This document shows, one piece after another, positions 1 through 8,649 of a stretch of DNA of 64,000 bases. A model generated the notes under the pieces. The model was not told the origin of the DNA. It worked only from the letters and a program-made list of their open reading frames with translations, and did no database searches. This DNA comes from Rhizobium sp. NFR03. Lineage in GTDB: Bacteria; Pseudomonadota; Alphaproteobacteria; Rhizobiales; Rhizobiaceae. Location: positions 62,001-126,000 of the forward strand of contig NZ_FOGR01000005.1 in the NCBI RefSeq assembly GCF_900111275.1, written 5' to 3'. A program made the translations under genes and the position numbers. Positions within the stretch are counted from its first letter, which is position 1; each line of letters starts with the position of its first letter.

Positions 1-889
1 CTTCGGGCCTGCTCGTGGCGAGCATGATGTCGCGAGCAGCGATCCGCAGGCGCAGGTGCTGCCCGGGTCGTCGCGCGGTGCCGGCCAGCCAGAGCGTGAG
101 GCTGCCGGCGGCAACCTTGACGATCCGGGGATCGGGTTGGTGTTGCGCAACCGTCGCCTCGATCACCGTTCCCGCCTCGCGGCGGCTGATTGCGCCGCTC
201 GAACCGGGCAAGCTGAGCATCTCCGATGCGGTGCCGCTTGCGGTCAGGCGGCCGTTTTCGATCATCAGCACGCGATCGGCGAGCTGCGTCACCTCCGTGA
301 CGGAGTGGCTGACATAGAGGATGGGGATGTCCGTTTCGTCGCGCAGGCGCTGGAGATACGGCAGGATCTCGGCCTTGCGTGCCTCGTCCAGAGCGGCGAG
401 CGGTTCATCCATCAGGAGCAGGCGCGGGCGTGCCAGAAGCGCCCGACCGATCGCCACGCGCTGCTTTTCACCGCCGGAGAGATGGGTTGTGGGACGAGCC
501 AGCAGCGGTGCGATGCCGAGGAGATCGACGATGCGCTCGATGTCTCGTTCTCTCTCTTCGCGATTGTCAGGGGCTCTGGAAAACCAGCGGCCATAGAGCA
601 GGTTCTGCCGCACGGTGAGGTGCGGAAACAGGCGCCCTTCCTGAAATACGGTCCCGAAGCGCCGGCGATGGGGCGGCGTGAAGGTTCGGCTGGCGGTGTC
701 CAAGATCGTTTCGTCATCGAGCCGCACATGGCCTTCGTCCGGGCGGATCAGGCCGGCAAGGACGCGGATCAGCGAGGTCTTGCCCGAGCCCGAGCGCCCG
801 AACAGTGCCGTGATGCCGCCATCGGTCGAGAAGCCTATGTCGAGCGAGAAGGCGTCGAGCCGGTGGCGCACGGAGACGTCGAGCGTCAT
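1..889 (-). CDS. modC: Molybdate ABC transporter ATP-binding protein ModC (partial)
   Basis: ATPase of the molybdate importer, acting on the cytoplasmic face with ModB. The reading frame starts at the ATG at 887-889 and runs 296 codons without a stop to the window edge, so the C-terminus (part of the TOBE/molybdate-binding domain) is missing. Visible motifs: Walker A GRSGSGKT (residues 31-38), signature LSGGEKQR, Walker B LLLMDEP, and the switch histidine in YVSHS. The start overlaps the modB stop as ATGA, so it is translationally coupled. ModC is usually about 350-360 residues, so roughly 55-65 are outside the window. Confidence 0.95.
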   Translation of the reverse strand, partial: MTLDVSVRHRLDAFSLDIGFSTDGGITALFGRSGSGKTSLIRVLAGLIRPDEGHVRLDDETILDTASRTFTPPHRRRFGTVFQEGRLFPHLTVRQNLLYGRWFSRAPDNREERERDIERIVDLLGIAPLLARPTTHLSGGEKQRVAIGRALLARPRLLLMDEPLAALDEARKAEILPYLQRLRDETDIPILYVSHSVTEVTQLADRVLMIENGRLTASGTASEMLSLPGSSGAISRREAGTVIEATVAQHQPDPRIVKVAAGSLTLWLAGTARRPGQHLRLRIAARDIMLATSRPE

Positions 890-1596
890 GTGCCGGAAAC
901 CCTGCGTGAGGCGGCAGTGGCCAGCCATTCCGACAGCAGAAGCGCTGCCATGGAGATGATGACCGAGACGAGCGTCAGGCGAAGCGCGCCGCTATCGCCG
1001 CCCGGCACCTGCGTGAAAGTGTAGATCGCGGCCGACAGCGTCTGCGTCTCGCCGGGGATGTTGGAGACGAAGGTGATGGTGGCGCCGAACTCGCCCATGG
1101 CCTTGGCAAAGGAGAGGATCATGCCGGCGATGATGCCGGGAAGGATCAGCGGCAGTGTGATGGTGGCAAAGACCCAGACGGGGGACGCGCCGAGCGTGGC
1201 AGCGGCCTGCTCCAGCCGCCCGTCCACCGCCTCGATCGACAGGCGGATGCTGCGCACCATCAGGGGAAAGCCCATGATGGCGCAGGCGAGGGCCGCTCCT
1301 GTCCAGCGGAACGAAAAAACGAGGCCGGTATAGGTTTCAAGGAAGGCGCCGACGGGTCCGCGCCGGCCGAACAGGATGAGCAGCAGAAAACCGGTGACGA
1401 CAGGCGGCAGAATCAGCGGCAGGTGCACGAGCCCGTTCAGCAGAGAGCGACCCCAGAACCGGCCGCGTGCGAGCGCCATCGCAGCCAGAAGCGCCAAAGG
1501 CAGGCTCGACAGCATGGCTACCGTCGAAACCTTCAGGCTCAACCGGATCGCCGTCCATTCCGCATCGCTGAGAGCCAGCCAGTCCAAAGTCGCCAT
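886..1596 (-). CDS. modB: Molybdate ABC transporter permease ModB
   Basis: Inner-membrane permease of the molybdate importer. The 236 residues carry about five to six hydrophobic segments and the EAA-type loop (around EQAAATLGASP) that contacts ModC. Length is close to the usual 225-235. It sits 63 bases downstream of modA and overlaps modC by 4 bases, in the order A-B-C seen in most proteobacteria. Molybdate supply would serve enzymes such as nitrate reductase or xanthine dehydrogenase elsewhere in the genome. Confidence 0.96.
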   Translation of the reverse strand: MATLDWLALSDAEWTAIRLSLKVSTVAMLSSLPLALLAAMALARGRFWGRSLLNGLVHLPLILPPVVTGFLLLILFGRRGPVGAFLETYTGLVFSFRWTGAALACAIMGFPLMVRSIRLSIEAVDGRLEQAAATLGASPVWVFATITLPLILPGIIAGMILSFAKAMGEFGATITFVSNIPGETQTLSAAIYTFTQVPGGDSGALRLTLVSVIISMAALLLSEWLATAASRRVSGT

Positions 1597-1659
1597 GTCC
1601 TCCGCGCCGCCGGTGGCTCGAAATTCCCGTCCCTTATCGGACCCGGTCGAAGCCTTCTC

Positions 1660-2457
1660 CTATTTCGCGAGAACGGTAAAGCCCTCAGCCTCGAAGAGCT
1701 TTTTTGCCGTCGGCGAACGAACGAAATCAAGATAGGCAGTGGCGTCCGGATGCGTGCTTTCCGACAGGATTGCGACCGGGTAGACGATCGGCGGGTGCGA
1801 GGTCTCGGGGAAGGTTCCGACGATCTTTACCGAAGGATCGGCAGCGGCGTCCGTTTCGTACACGATGCCGAGCGGTGCCTCGCCCTTGGAGACGAGGAGG
1901 AGGGCGGCGCGGACGTTTTCCGCACCCGCGACATCCTTTTCCACCGACGACCAGACGCCGAGACTTTCGAGCGCCGCCTTGCCATACTTGCCGGCGGGCA
2001 CCGCCTCCACGGCCCCCATGGCGAGTTTCCCACCGGCAAGCCGCGCCTTCAAGTCGAAGCCCTGGCGGATATCGACCGGCTTGGCGTCCGCTGCGGGTGC
2101 AATCAGAACGAGGCGATTGCCGAGAAGCGTTGATCGGCTGTCCTCGCGGATCAGCTTTTTCCCGGCGACGTCATCCATCCAGGCGAGATCGGCGGAGATG
2201 AAGATATCGGCCGGCGCGCCCGCCTCGATCTGCTTTGCCAGCGCAGAGCTTGCCGCATAGGAGGCGGTGACCGCATGCCCGGTCTTCTGCTGCCAGGCGT
2301 CGTTCACGGCATCGAGCGCGTTTTTGAGGCTCGCAGCGGCAAAGACCGTCACGTTATCGGCAGCCACGGCCGGGGTCGCCAGCGGCACAAGTGTGACCAG
2401 GAGAACCGCCAAGGCAGCCCGTGCTTTCGTCTTCAGTGTCTGGATAGGTGGCAGCAT
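1660..2457 (-). CDS. modA: Molybdate ABC transporter substrate-binding protein ModA
   Basis: Periplasmic molybdate/tungstate-binding protein, 265 residues. An N-terminal signal peptide ends near residue 33 (a hydrophobic LAVLLVTLVPLATPAVA stretch, then A-D-N). The mature start VFAAASLKNALDAV is the family hallmark, and PADIFISAD follows. An SD-like GGAG lies at 2463-2466 on the minus strand just ahead of the ATG. First gene of the modABC operon; a palindrome resembling a ModE operator lies 16 bases upstream of the start codon. Confidence 0.96.
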   Translation of the reverse strand: MLPPIQTLKTKARAALAVLLVTLVPLATPAVAADNVTVFAAASLKNALDAVNDAWQQKTGHAVTASYAASSALAKQIEAGAPADIFISADLAWMDDVAGKKLIREDSRSTLLGNRLVLIAPAADAKPVDIRQGFDLKARLAGGKLAMGAVEAVPAGKYGKAALESLGVWSSVEKDVAGAENVRAALLLVSKGEAPLGIVYETDAAADPSVKIVGTFPETSHPPIVYPVAILSESTHPDATAYLDFVRSPTAKKLFEAEGFTVLAK

Positions 2458-2472
2458 CGTGTCTCCGGCGTT

Positions 2473-2496
2473 CGAGATATCTTGTGGAATATAACG
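2473..2496 (-). promoter_or_regulatory. ModE-like operator upstream of modA
   Basis: Plus-strand half-sites CGAGATAT (2473-2480) and ATATAACG (2489-2496) form an imperfect inverted repeat (6 of 8 positions pair) with an 8-base spacer. On the modA coding strand the proximal half reads CGTTATAT, which matches the half-site of the Escherichia coli ModE operator as I recall it. Molybdate-bound ModE represses modABC in that system. Placement at the modA promoter/leader fits. No modE gene is in the window, so the regulator is inferred. Confidence 0.5.
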
Positions 2497-2623
2497 CTCG
2501 CCAGCCTATTGGCCAGCGATATGTTTGCAAAAATACATTGCGATGCGGGACTTGCGATGATGACGCGATGATCTATCGTTTGCCACGCGAGACACCGCTG
2601 AAAACAGGCATGGGACGGGCAGG

Positions 2624-3310
2624 ATGGACGGAACGGTCAGGCTGGAGGAGAGCTGGAAACAGGCGCTTTCCAAGGAGTTCGACAGCGCCTACATGGGCAC
2701 GCTCAAGAGCTTTCTTCAGGCGGAGAAGCAGGCGGGAAAGCAGATCTTCCCCAGGGGATCGGAATATTTCCGGGCGCTGGACCTGACGCCACTCGACAAG
2801 GTGCGCGTCGTCATCCTCGGGCAGGACCCCTATCATGGCGAGGGACAGGCGCATGGGTTATCCTTCAGCGTTCGGCCCGGCGTGCGCATTCCGCCATCGC
2901 TCGTCAATATCTACAAGGAACTCCAGAACGATCTCGGTATACCACCGGCACGCCATGGTTTTCTCGAACATTGGGCGGAGCAGGGCGTATTGCTTCTCAA
3001 CAGCGTGCTGACGGTGGAGCGGGCACTGGCGGCGTCTCACCAGAAGCGGGGTTGGGAGACGTTCACCGACGCCATCATCCGCGCCGTCAACGACCAGCCG
3101 CAGCCGGTGGTGTTCATTCTCTGGGGATCCTACGCGCAGAAGAAGGCGGCATTCGTGGATCAGAGCCGGCACCTCGTGCTGCGCTCGGCACATCCTTCTC
3201 CGCTGTCGGCGCATAACGGCTTTTTCGGCACGGCCCCGTTTTCCAAGGCGAACGCCTTCCTTGAAGCCAATGGTCGGCCGCCGATCGACTGGGCGCTGCC
3301 GCCGCTCTGA
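2624..3310 (+). CDS. ung: Uracil-DNA glycosylase (family 1)
   Basis: Removes uracil from DNA as the first step of base-excision repair. The 228-residue protein shows the water-activating motif GQDPYHG (residues 66-72, catalytic Asp68) and the DNA-intercalation motif [13 protein letters not shown] (from about residue 190), both intact. Length matches the 220-230 of bacterial Ung. It is a single gene, divergent from modA and convergent with the EamA gene, whose stop lies 10 bases beyond. Confidence 0.98.
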   Translation: MDGTVRLEESWKQALSKEFDSAYMGTLKSFLQAEKQAGKQIFPRGSEYFRALDLTPLDKVRVVILGQDPYHGEGQAHGLSFSVRPGVRIPPSLVNIYKELQNDLGIPPARHGFLEHWAEQGVLLLNSVLTVERALAASHQKRGWETFTDAIIRAVNDQPQPVVFILWGSYAQKKAAFVDQSRHLVLRSAHPSPLSAHNGFFGTAPFSKANAFLEANGRPPIDWALPPL

Positions 3311-3319
3311 AAGCCGGTG

Positions 3320-4216
3320 TTATGCCCGCGGGTGCGTGCCCGCGGCGCCGGCGCGGCGGGCGACGACGCTTTCGCGCCAGACGGTGAAGATGCCGGCGGC
3401 AACGACGATGACGGCACCGACGATCATGTTGATACTGAGCACCTCGCCGAAGACGGAGACACCGATGATGCTGGCAAAGACCAGCTGGAGATAGGTCAGA
3501 GGCTGCACCTCCGACGCGTCGAGATATTCGTAGGCCTTGATGAGGAAGAAGTGGCTCGACGTGCCGGTGACGCAGAGAAGCGCCATCCACAGCCAGTCGA
3601 CGGGTGCGAACCACGTCCAGTAGAACGGTCCGATCAGCGTGATCGCCACGGCGCCGGCCGCACCTGTATAGAAGAAGCTTGTCATTGCCGTGTCTTCGCG
3701 GCTGACGAGGCGCGTGGTCACGACATAGAAGGCGAAGATCAGCGCGGATGAGACGGGAACGATCAGGAGAGAAAAGGATTCATCGCCGGCGGGATTCAGG
3801 ATGACGATGACGCCAATAAGGCCGACGATGATCGCCGTCCAGCGACGCCAGCCGACGCGCTCGCCGAGGATGACGATCGAGAGGAGGGCGACGAAGATCG
3901 GCCCGACGGAAAAAATCGCCTGGGAATGGGCGAGGCCCACGCTGGCGAAGGAGGCGATGACGAGCACGATCTGGCTGACCAGCAGCAGTCCCCGCACGAT
4001 CTGCAGGACAGGATGCTTCGTGGTCACCGCAGCCTTCAGCCCGCCACTCGACCGTGCCGCCAGGATAAGAACGAAGGCGGCGAAGGCCCAATAGCGAATC
4101 ATGGTGATGAAGACGGGGGGATAGAGCCCGCCCATGTGCTTGGAGGTCGCATCCTGCAATGTGAAGATCAGGATCGCGACCAAGACGAAGAGATAGCCTT
4201 TGCGCTTGGATGTCAT
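3320..4216 (-). CDS. EamA/DMT-family transporter
   Basis: Inner-membrane protein with ten predicted hydrophobic helices arranged as two five-helix EamA repeats, 298 residues from the chosen start. The frame opens 60 bases further upstream (to 4276), but the first 20 residues there are polar and the helix region begins right after MTSKRKGYLFV, so I start at the ATG at 4214-4216. DMT proteins export metabolites, amino acids or drugs; the substrate cannot be read from sequence. No operon partner. Confidence 0.9.
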   Translation of the reverse strand: MTSKRKGYLFVLVAILIFTLQDATSKHMGGLYPPVFITMIRYWAFAAFVLILAARSSGGLKAAVTTKHPVLQIVRGLLLVSQIVLVIASFASVGLAHSQAIFSVGPIFVALLSIVILGERVGWRRWTAIIVGLIGVIVILNPAGDESFSLLIVPVSSALIFAFYVVTTRLVSREDTAMTSFFYTGAAGAVAITLIGPFYWTWFAPVDWLWMALLCVTGTSSHFFLIKAYEYLDASEVQPLTYLQLVFASIIGVSVFGEVLSINMIVGAVIVVAAGIFTVWRESVVARRAGAAGTHPRA

Positions 4217-4343
4217 CAGTCGTCTTGCCGTGCTCGCCTCGACGACCATGTGGACGCGCTCAGGTCTTTTTTGCAAATGCCCGATCGGGCACGCTTGTCT
4301 CTACTGCATAATTCCGCGGACCGGTATCGGTTTCAGAATGAAA

Positions 4344-4371
4344 TGATCCAGTACGTGTCAGTGCTGGATCA
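4344..4371 (-). terminator. Hairpin downstream of the prsE-like gene
   Basis: An 11-bp stem (TGATCCAGTAC at 4344-4354 with GTGCTGGATCA at 4361-4371, one wobble pair) closes a 6-base loop about 57 bases past the stop of the membrane-fusion protein gene. Read on the minus strand it is followed by a T-rich TTTCATT stretch. It may terminate transcription. The neighbouring TGCATAATTCC resembles a dispersed rhizobial intergenic palindrome, so a repeat remnant is the alternative. Confidence 0.4.
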
Positions 4372-4428
4372 AAGGGGCATGGTGGGTGCGGAAAGGCGCC
4401 CTTTGAGCCGAGAGCGCCTGTTCGTCTC

Positions 4429-5772
4429 TCAGTCTTCCCGGAACGTCCGCTGCATCTGTTCGGTCAGCGGCTTGGCGAGATAGGAGATGACGGTGCGGTC
4501 GGCGATCTTGATGTAGGTCTCCGCCGGCATGCCCGGGTAGAGCGTGAGGCCTTTCAAAGCGGTGAGGCTCTCGGGCTTGGGACGGATGCGCAAGGGGTAA
4601 TAGCTTGCGCCTGTGCGCTGGTCGGTCACCTGATCAGGCGCGATATTCGCAACCTCACCTTGGACCACGGGTGTCGTGCGCTGGTTGAAGGCGCTGAAAC
4701 GGATCTCGACCGGCTGGCCGAGCGTGATCTGGTCGATATCGCTGGTGGCGATCCGGGCTTCGACCGTGAGCGTGTCCGTGGCGGGAACGACGAGCATCAG
4801 GACTTCGCCGGCATTGACGACACCATCGACCGTGTGAATGGCAAGCTGGGAGACGCGGCCCGATATCGGCGAGCGAATGTCCAGCCGCTTCAGCTGGTCG
4901 AGAGCCGCCACGCCGCGATCCTCGTACTCCGCGATGCGCGCTTCGACATCGGTCAGGTCCTTGGCGTTCTCGGTCCGGCGATCTTCATCCAGCTGGAGGA
5001 TCTGCAAGTCGATCTCGCTCGATTTTCCCGCAGCCTGCGCACGAGCGGAGATACGGGCGCCGCGGTCGCCTTCCAGCTGGGCGCGGTCGCGCTTGAGGGC
5101 GGTCACGCGCTGCATGGAGACGAGGCCCTGGGCGTAGAGTTTGTCGACGCCTTCCAGTTCCTGACTGATGAGCTTCAAACTGTCGGCGATGGCGTTCAGC
5201 TGAACGGTCTGTCCCTCGATTTCGTCTTTCAGCTGGGCCTTTCGGGAGGCCAGCTGGTTTTTCATGCCGACCAGCGCGCTCCGGCGGCTGTCGAACAGGC
5301 GCCGCTCGCTGTCCTCGAAGCTTTCGGATGCCATATCCGTCGGCACGACCTGTGCGAGCTTCGGCACGGTGAAGGTCTTTTCTCCCGCCTGCTCGGCGAG
5401 GATCCGGGCGCGGCGGGCGTAAAGCTGGGCCAGCGTGTTCTGGACGATCGACAGGTTGGCACGCACGGTGGTGCCATCCAGACGTACCAGTACCTGTCCC
5501 GCCTCGACGGTTTCGCCCTCGCGCACATTCAGTTCGCCAACGATGCCGCCGGTCAGGTGCTGAATCTTCTTGACGTTGTTTTCAACGACGACGGTGCCTG
5601 AGGCGACGATGGCGCTCGAAAGCTCGGTCGTACCGGCCCATCCGCCGATGCCGCCGACAAGAACCACCGCCATGACGCCGACGGCGGTAATGTGGCGGGA
5701 GAGGGAGCGGCGCGACTGAGCCGGGCGCAACGGGGTTTCATGGGAGGTGGCGGACGAATCGCGCGTGCTCAT
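4429..5772 (-). CDS. Type I secretion membrane-fusion protein (HlyD/PrsE family)
   Basis: Periplasmic adaptor that links an inner-membrane ABC exporter to an outer-membrane channel. The 447-residue protein has one N-terminal membrane anchor (about residues 29-47), a lipoyl/barrel-sandwich half (VREGETVEAGQVLVRLDG), a long coiled-coil hairpin around residues 110-290, the returning lipoyl half (IRSPISGRVSQLAIHT), and a C-terminal beta domain. The start ATG at 5770-5772 overlaps the stop of the upstream ABC gene as ATGA. An upstream extension of the same frame lies over the ABC gene and is not real. Similar to PrsE of rhizobial PrsDE systems; the exported substrate is unknown. Confidence 0.93.
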   Translation of the reverse strand: MSTRDSSATSHETPLRPAQSRRSLSRHITAVGVMAVVLVGGIGGWAGTTELSSAIVASGTVVVENNVKKIQHLTGGIVGELNVREGETVEAGQVLVRLDGTTVRANLSIVQNTLAQLYARRARILAEQAGEKTFTVPKLAQVVPTDMASESFEDSERRLFDSRRSALVGMKNQLASRKAQLKDEIEGQTVQLNAIADSLKLISQELEGVDKLYAQGLVSMQRVTALKRDRAQLEGDRGARISARAQAAGKSSEIDLQILQLDEDRRTENAKDLTDVEARIAEYEDRGVAALDQLKRLDIRSPISGRVSQLAIHTVDGVVNAGEVLMLVVPATDTLTVEARIATSDIDQITLGQPVEIRFSAFNQRTTPVVQGEVANIAPDQVTDQRTGASYYPLRIRPKPESLTALKGLTLYPGMPAETYIKIADRTVISYLAKPLTEQMQRTFRED

Positions 5773-7568
5773 GATGCGGTTTCCTGTCCATTGCCGACGG
5801 CTTTCAGCACGTGTGGCTGCGCCTGCAACTGGGTCTGCACATTCGGCTGGAACGCCTGTGCAGCGGCGGCACGCGGCGGCTCGCGGCGCAGGATCTGCGC
5901 CAGAACATCGTCCTTCGGCCCGAACGCCTGCATGCGGCCTTCGTTCATCATCAGCACGAGATCGACGCTTGCAAGTGCGCTCGGGCGATGGGCGACGACG
6001 ATGACGATGCCGCCGCGGGCGCGCACGCTGAGGATGGCTTCGCTCAACGCCTGCTCGCCTTCGGCGTCGAGATTGGAGTTTGGCTCGTCGAGAACGACGA
6101 GGAAGGGCTCGCCATAGAGAGCGCGGGCAAGAGCGACACGCTGGCGCTGCCCGGCCGAGAGGGATGAGCCGCCATCGCCGATCTCGGTTTCGTAGCCGTT
6201 CGGCAGTTTGAGGATGAGGTCGTTGACGCGGGCAGCCTTGGCCGCCTCGACGATCGCGCCGGGTGCTGCGTCTTCCTCGAAGCGCGCGATATTCTGCGCC
6301 ACCGTGCCGGAGAACAGCTCGACGTCCTGGGGCAGGTAGCCGATATGCTTGCCCAGACGGTCGCTGTCCCACTGGTCGAGTGCGGCACCGTCGAGCCGCA
6401 CAGCGCCGCGCAGGGTTGGCCAGATGCCGATCAGCGCGCGGGCGAGCGAGGACTTGCCGGAAGCGCTTGGCCCGATGATGCCGAGCGCGCTGCCGCTCTT
6501 CAGCGTGAAGGTGACATCCGTGAAGGTCAGGCGCTGGACGCCGGGCGGTCCGCCGGCAATGCCTTCGGCCGTCAGCTTTTCGCGCGGCACCGGGAGTTCC
6601 AGCGGCGCATCGCGCTCGGGAAGCGCGGTCAGGAGTTCGCCCAGACGTTTCCAGCTCTGCCGTGCGGCGACGAAGGAGCGCCAGTTGCCGATCGCCAGTT
6701 CCACCGGCGCCAGCGCCCGGGCGGTGAGGATCGACCCTGCGATGATGATGCCGGGCGAGGCCAGTCCCTCGATGACGAGCACCGCGCCGGTGGCCAGAAC
6801 CGCCGACTGGAGGATCATGCGCGAGACCTTGGACAGAGCGCCGTAGCCGTTCGAGACATCGGAATTGACGAGGTTATGGTGCCGATAGGCATCGTTGCGC
6901 TCGCCCCAGAGCGTGGACATGCGGCCGAGCATGCCCATGGACTGCATGACCTCGGCATTGCGCTGCGACGCCTGGGCGAAGGCATTGCGCAGGTTACCGG
7001 TTTCCGATGCCTTCTTGGAGGGGCCTTGCGTTCCCCGGTTGGTGAGGAATGTGATGGCGATGAGGATCAGCGAGCCGATGACCGAGACGATGCCGATGAC
7101 GGGGTGGAACAGGAAGCAGATGCCGATGTAAAAGGGGAGCCAGGGAAGGTCGAAGAAGGCGGCCGGACCTGCGCCCGAAAGGAAAGCGCGGACCTGATCG
7201 AAATCCCGTAGCGGCTGCAGGCCATCGCCGGCCGTGCGCAACTTCAGCGGCTGGCGGACGACGGTGCGGTAGATCCGCCCGGTCATCGCCTCGTCGAGAG
7301 CGCCGGCGATGCGCACCAGCATGCGGCCACGGATCCACTCGAACGCACCCTGGAAGGCATAGAGCATGAGCGCGAGAATGCAGAGCGCGATGAGGGTGGG
7401 GATGCTGCGGCTCGGAAGGACGCGGTCATAGACCTCGAGCATGAAGAACGAGCCGGTGAGGTAGAGCACGTTGACGAGCGCGCTGGCAACGCCGACGCCG
7501 ATGAAGGCGCCCTTACAGTCCCGCAGTGCCTGTGCCGGCTCCGCGCCTGAATGTCTGGTCTTTGTCAT
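5769..7568 (-). CDS. Type I secretion ABC transporter, fused permease/ATPase (PrsD family)
   Basis: Inner-membrane exporter driving one-step secretion of proteins with C-terminal signals. The 599 residues comprise a membrane domain of about six helices (residues 20-300) and a C-terminal ATPase with Walker A GPSASGKS (366-373), signature LSAGQRQR (about 470), Walker B VVLDEP and the H-loop AHRP. No N-terminal peptidase domain, as expected for RTX/metalloprotease-type exporters. Last 60 residues are Ala/Gln-rich. Coupled to the adaptor gene by ATGA. No RTX substrate or TolC gene is adjacent; in rhizobia PrsDE serves several unlinked substrates such as glycanases. Confidence 0.93.
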   Translation of the reverse strand: MTKTRHSGAEPAQALRDCKGAFIGVGVASALVNVLYLTGSFFMLEVYDRVLPSRSIPTLIALCILALMLYAFQGAFEWIRGRMLVRIAGALDEAMTGRIYRTVVRQPLKLRTAGDGLQPLRDFDQVRAFLSGAGPAAFFDLPWLPFYIGICFLFHPVIGIVSVIGSLILIAITFLTNRGTQGPSKKASETGNLRNAFAQASQRNAEVMQSMGMLGRMSTLWGERNDAYRHHNLVNSDVSNGYGALSKVSRMILQSAVLATGAVLVIEGLASPGIIIAGSILTARALAPVELAIGNWRSFVAARQSWKRLGELLTALPERDAPLELPVPREKLTAEGIAGGPPGVQRLTFTDVTFTLKSGSALGIIGPSASGKSSLARALIGIWPTLRGAVRLDGAALDQWDSDRLGKHIGYLPQDVELFSGTVAQNIARFEEDAAPGAIVEAAKAARVNDLILKLPNGYETEIGDGGSSLSAGQRQRVALARALYGEPFLVVLDEPNSNLDAEGEQALSEAILSVRARGGIVIVVAHRPSALASVDLVLMMNEGRMQAFGPKDDVLAQILRREPPRAAAAQAFQPNVQTQLQAQPHVLKAVGNGQETAS

Positions 7569-7816
7569 CGTAACCCCGCGCGCCCGCCGTCGCCTGCCAT
7601 CCCGAACGTCGAGCCACCGGTTCCGGTCGATCCCGCCCTTGCAGATGCGGGCACATTAGAGAAGATGGTGTCAATTTTTTATCACCGAACCGGCATTTTC
7701 GATTTTATTTTAGCGTTTCCCGTTTCTTTGCGCCAAGGGCTATAGGACGGGCCCCTGTCGCAGGCCCAGCGGCGAAACGAAGGTGCTCTGCGTGAACGTG
7801 CCTTGAAGGAGAAACC

Positions 7817-8575
7817 ATGCGACGGATTCTGGTGATCGGCATCGGCACGGGTGATCCCGACCATCTGACCCTCGAAGCCATCAAGGCGATCGGCGAGGCA
7901 AATGTCATCTTCGTGCCGACGAAGGGCGAGGACAAGGCCGAGCTTGCCGATGTCCGTCGCAGCATGATCGCCCTGCATGGGGCGGGCGCGGCAAGGCTCG
8001 TAGATTTCGCCGTGCCGCGCCGACAAACGGACGGCATCGGCTATCGTCAGGGCGTCGATCTCTGGCATGCCGAGATTGCCGATATCCACGAGCGGTTGTT
8101 TCTCGACCATCTGGCGGACGGAGAGACGGGGGCTTTTCTCGTCTGGGGCGATCCCATGCTCTACGACAGCACGATCCGTCTTCTGGAGCGCGTGCGGGAC
8201 GGCGGGCGCGTTGCCTTCGAGATGTCCGTGCTGCCGGGCATCACCAGCATACAGCTGCTCGCGGCCCGCCATCGTATTCCCATCAACGGCATCGGGCAGC
8301 CGGTGACGATCACGCCCGGCCGCCGCCTGTCCGAGATTTTTCCGCAGACGGCCCAGTCGGTCGTGGTGATGCTGGATGGCGAAGAGGCGTTTCTGGCGGT
8401 CGAGGACCTTGAGACCGAGATTTTCTGGGGCGCCTATCTCGGCCTGCCGCAGGAGATCACGATCGCAGGGCGTCTTGGCGCTGTGCGCGAGACGATCGTA
8501 GCAATGCGCGCGCAGGCGCGTGCGCGGCACGGCTGGATCATGGACGTCTATCTCCTGCGCACGCCTGCGACATAG
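7817..8575 (+). CDS. cobF: Precorrin-6A synthase (deacetylating) CobF
   Basis: Methylates C-1 of precorrin-5 and releases the extruded acetyl group, giving precorrin-6A in the aerobic cobalamin pathway. The 252 residues begin with the SAM-binding GIGTGDPDHLT loop of the tetrapyrrole methylase fold and contain the VLPGITS motif. Length matches CobF. SD AAGGAG sits 7 bases before the ATG. First gene of the cluster; I found no B12-box riboswitch in the 248 bases upstream. Confidence 0.95.
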   Translation: MRRILVIGIGTGDPDHLTLEAIKAIGEANVIFVPTKGEDKAELADVRRSMIALHGAGAARLVDFAVPRRQTDGIGYRQGVDLWHAEIADIHERLFLDHLADGETGAFLVWGDPMLYDSTIRLLERVRDGGRVAFEMSVLPGITSIQLLAARHRIPINGIGQPVTITPGRRLSEIFPQTAQSVVVMLDGEEAFLAVEDLETEIFWGAYLGLPQEITIAGRLGAVRETIVAMRAQARARHGWIMDVYLLRTPAT

Positions 8576-8649
8576 ACGAGATGCGTTTAAGCCGTGATTT
8601 GCACCCTCGTGACCGCATGCTGTATGACGGCTGATCGAGGGGCGCTGAC

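Noticed and set aside
7569-7816. Cobalamin riboswitch ahead of cobF
   Set aside because: Searched for the B12-box and surrounding conserved elements and found none; the same holds upstream of the DUF1007/transporter genes (58983-59119).
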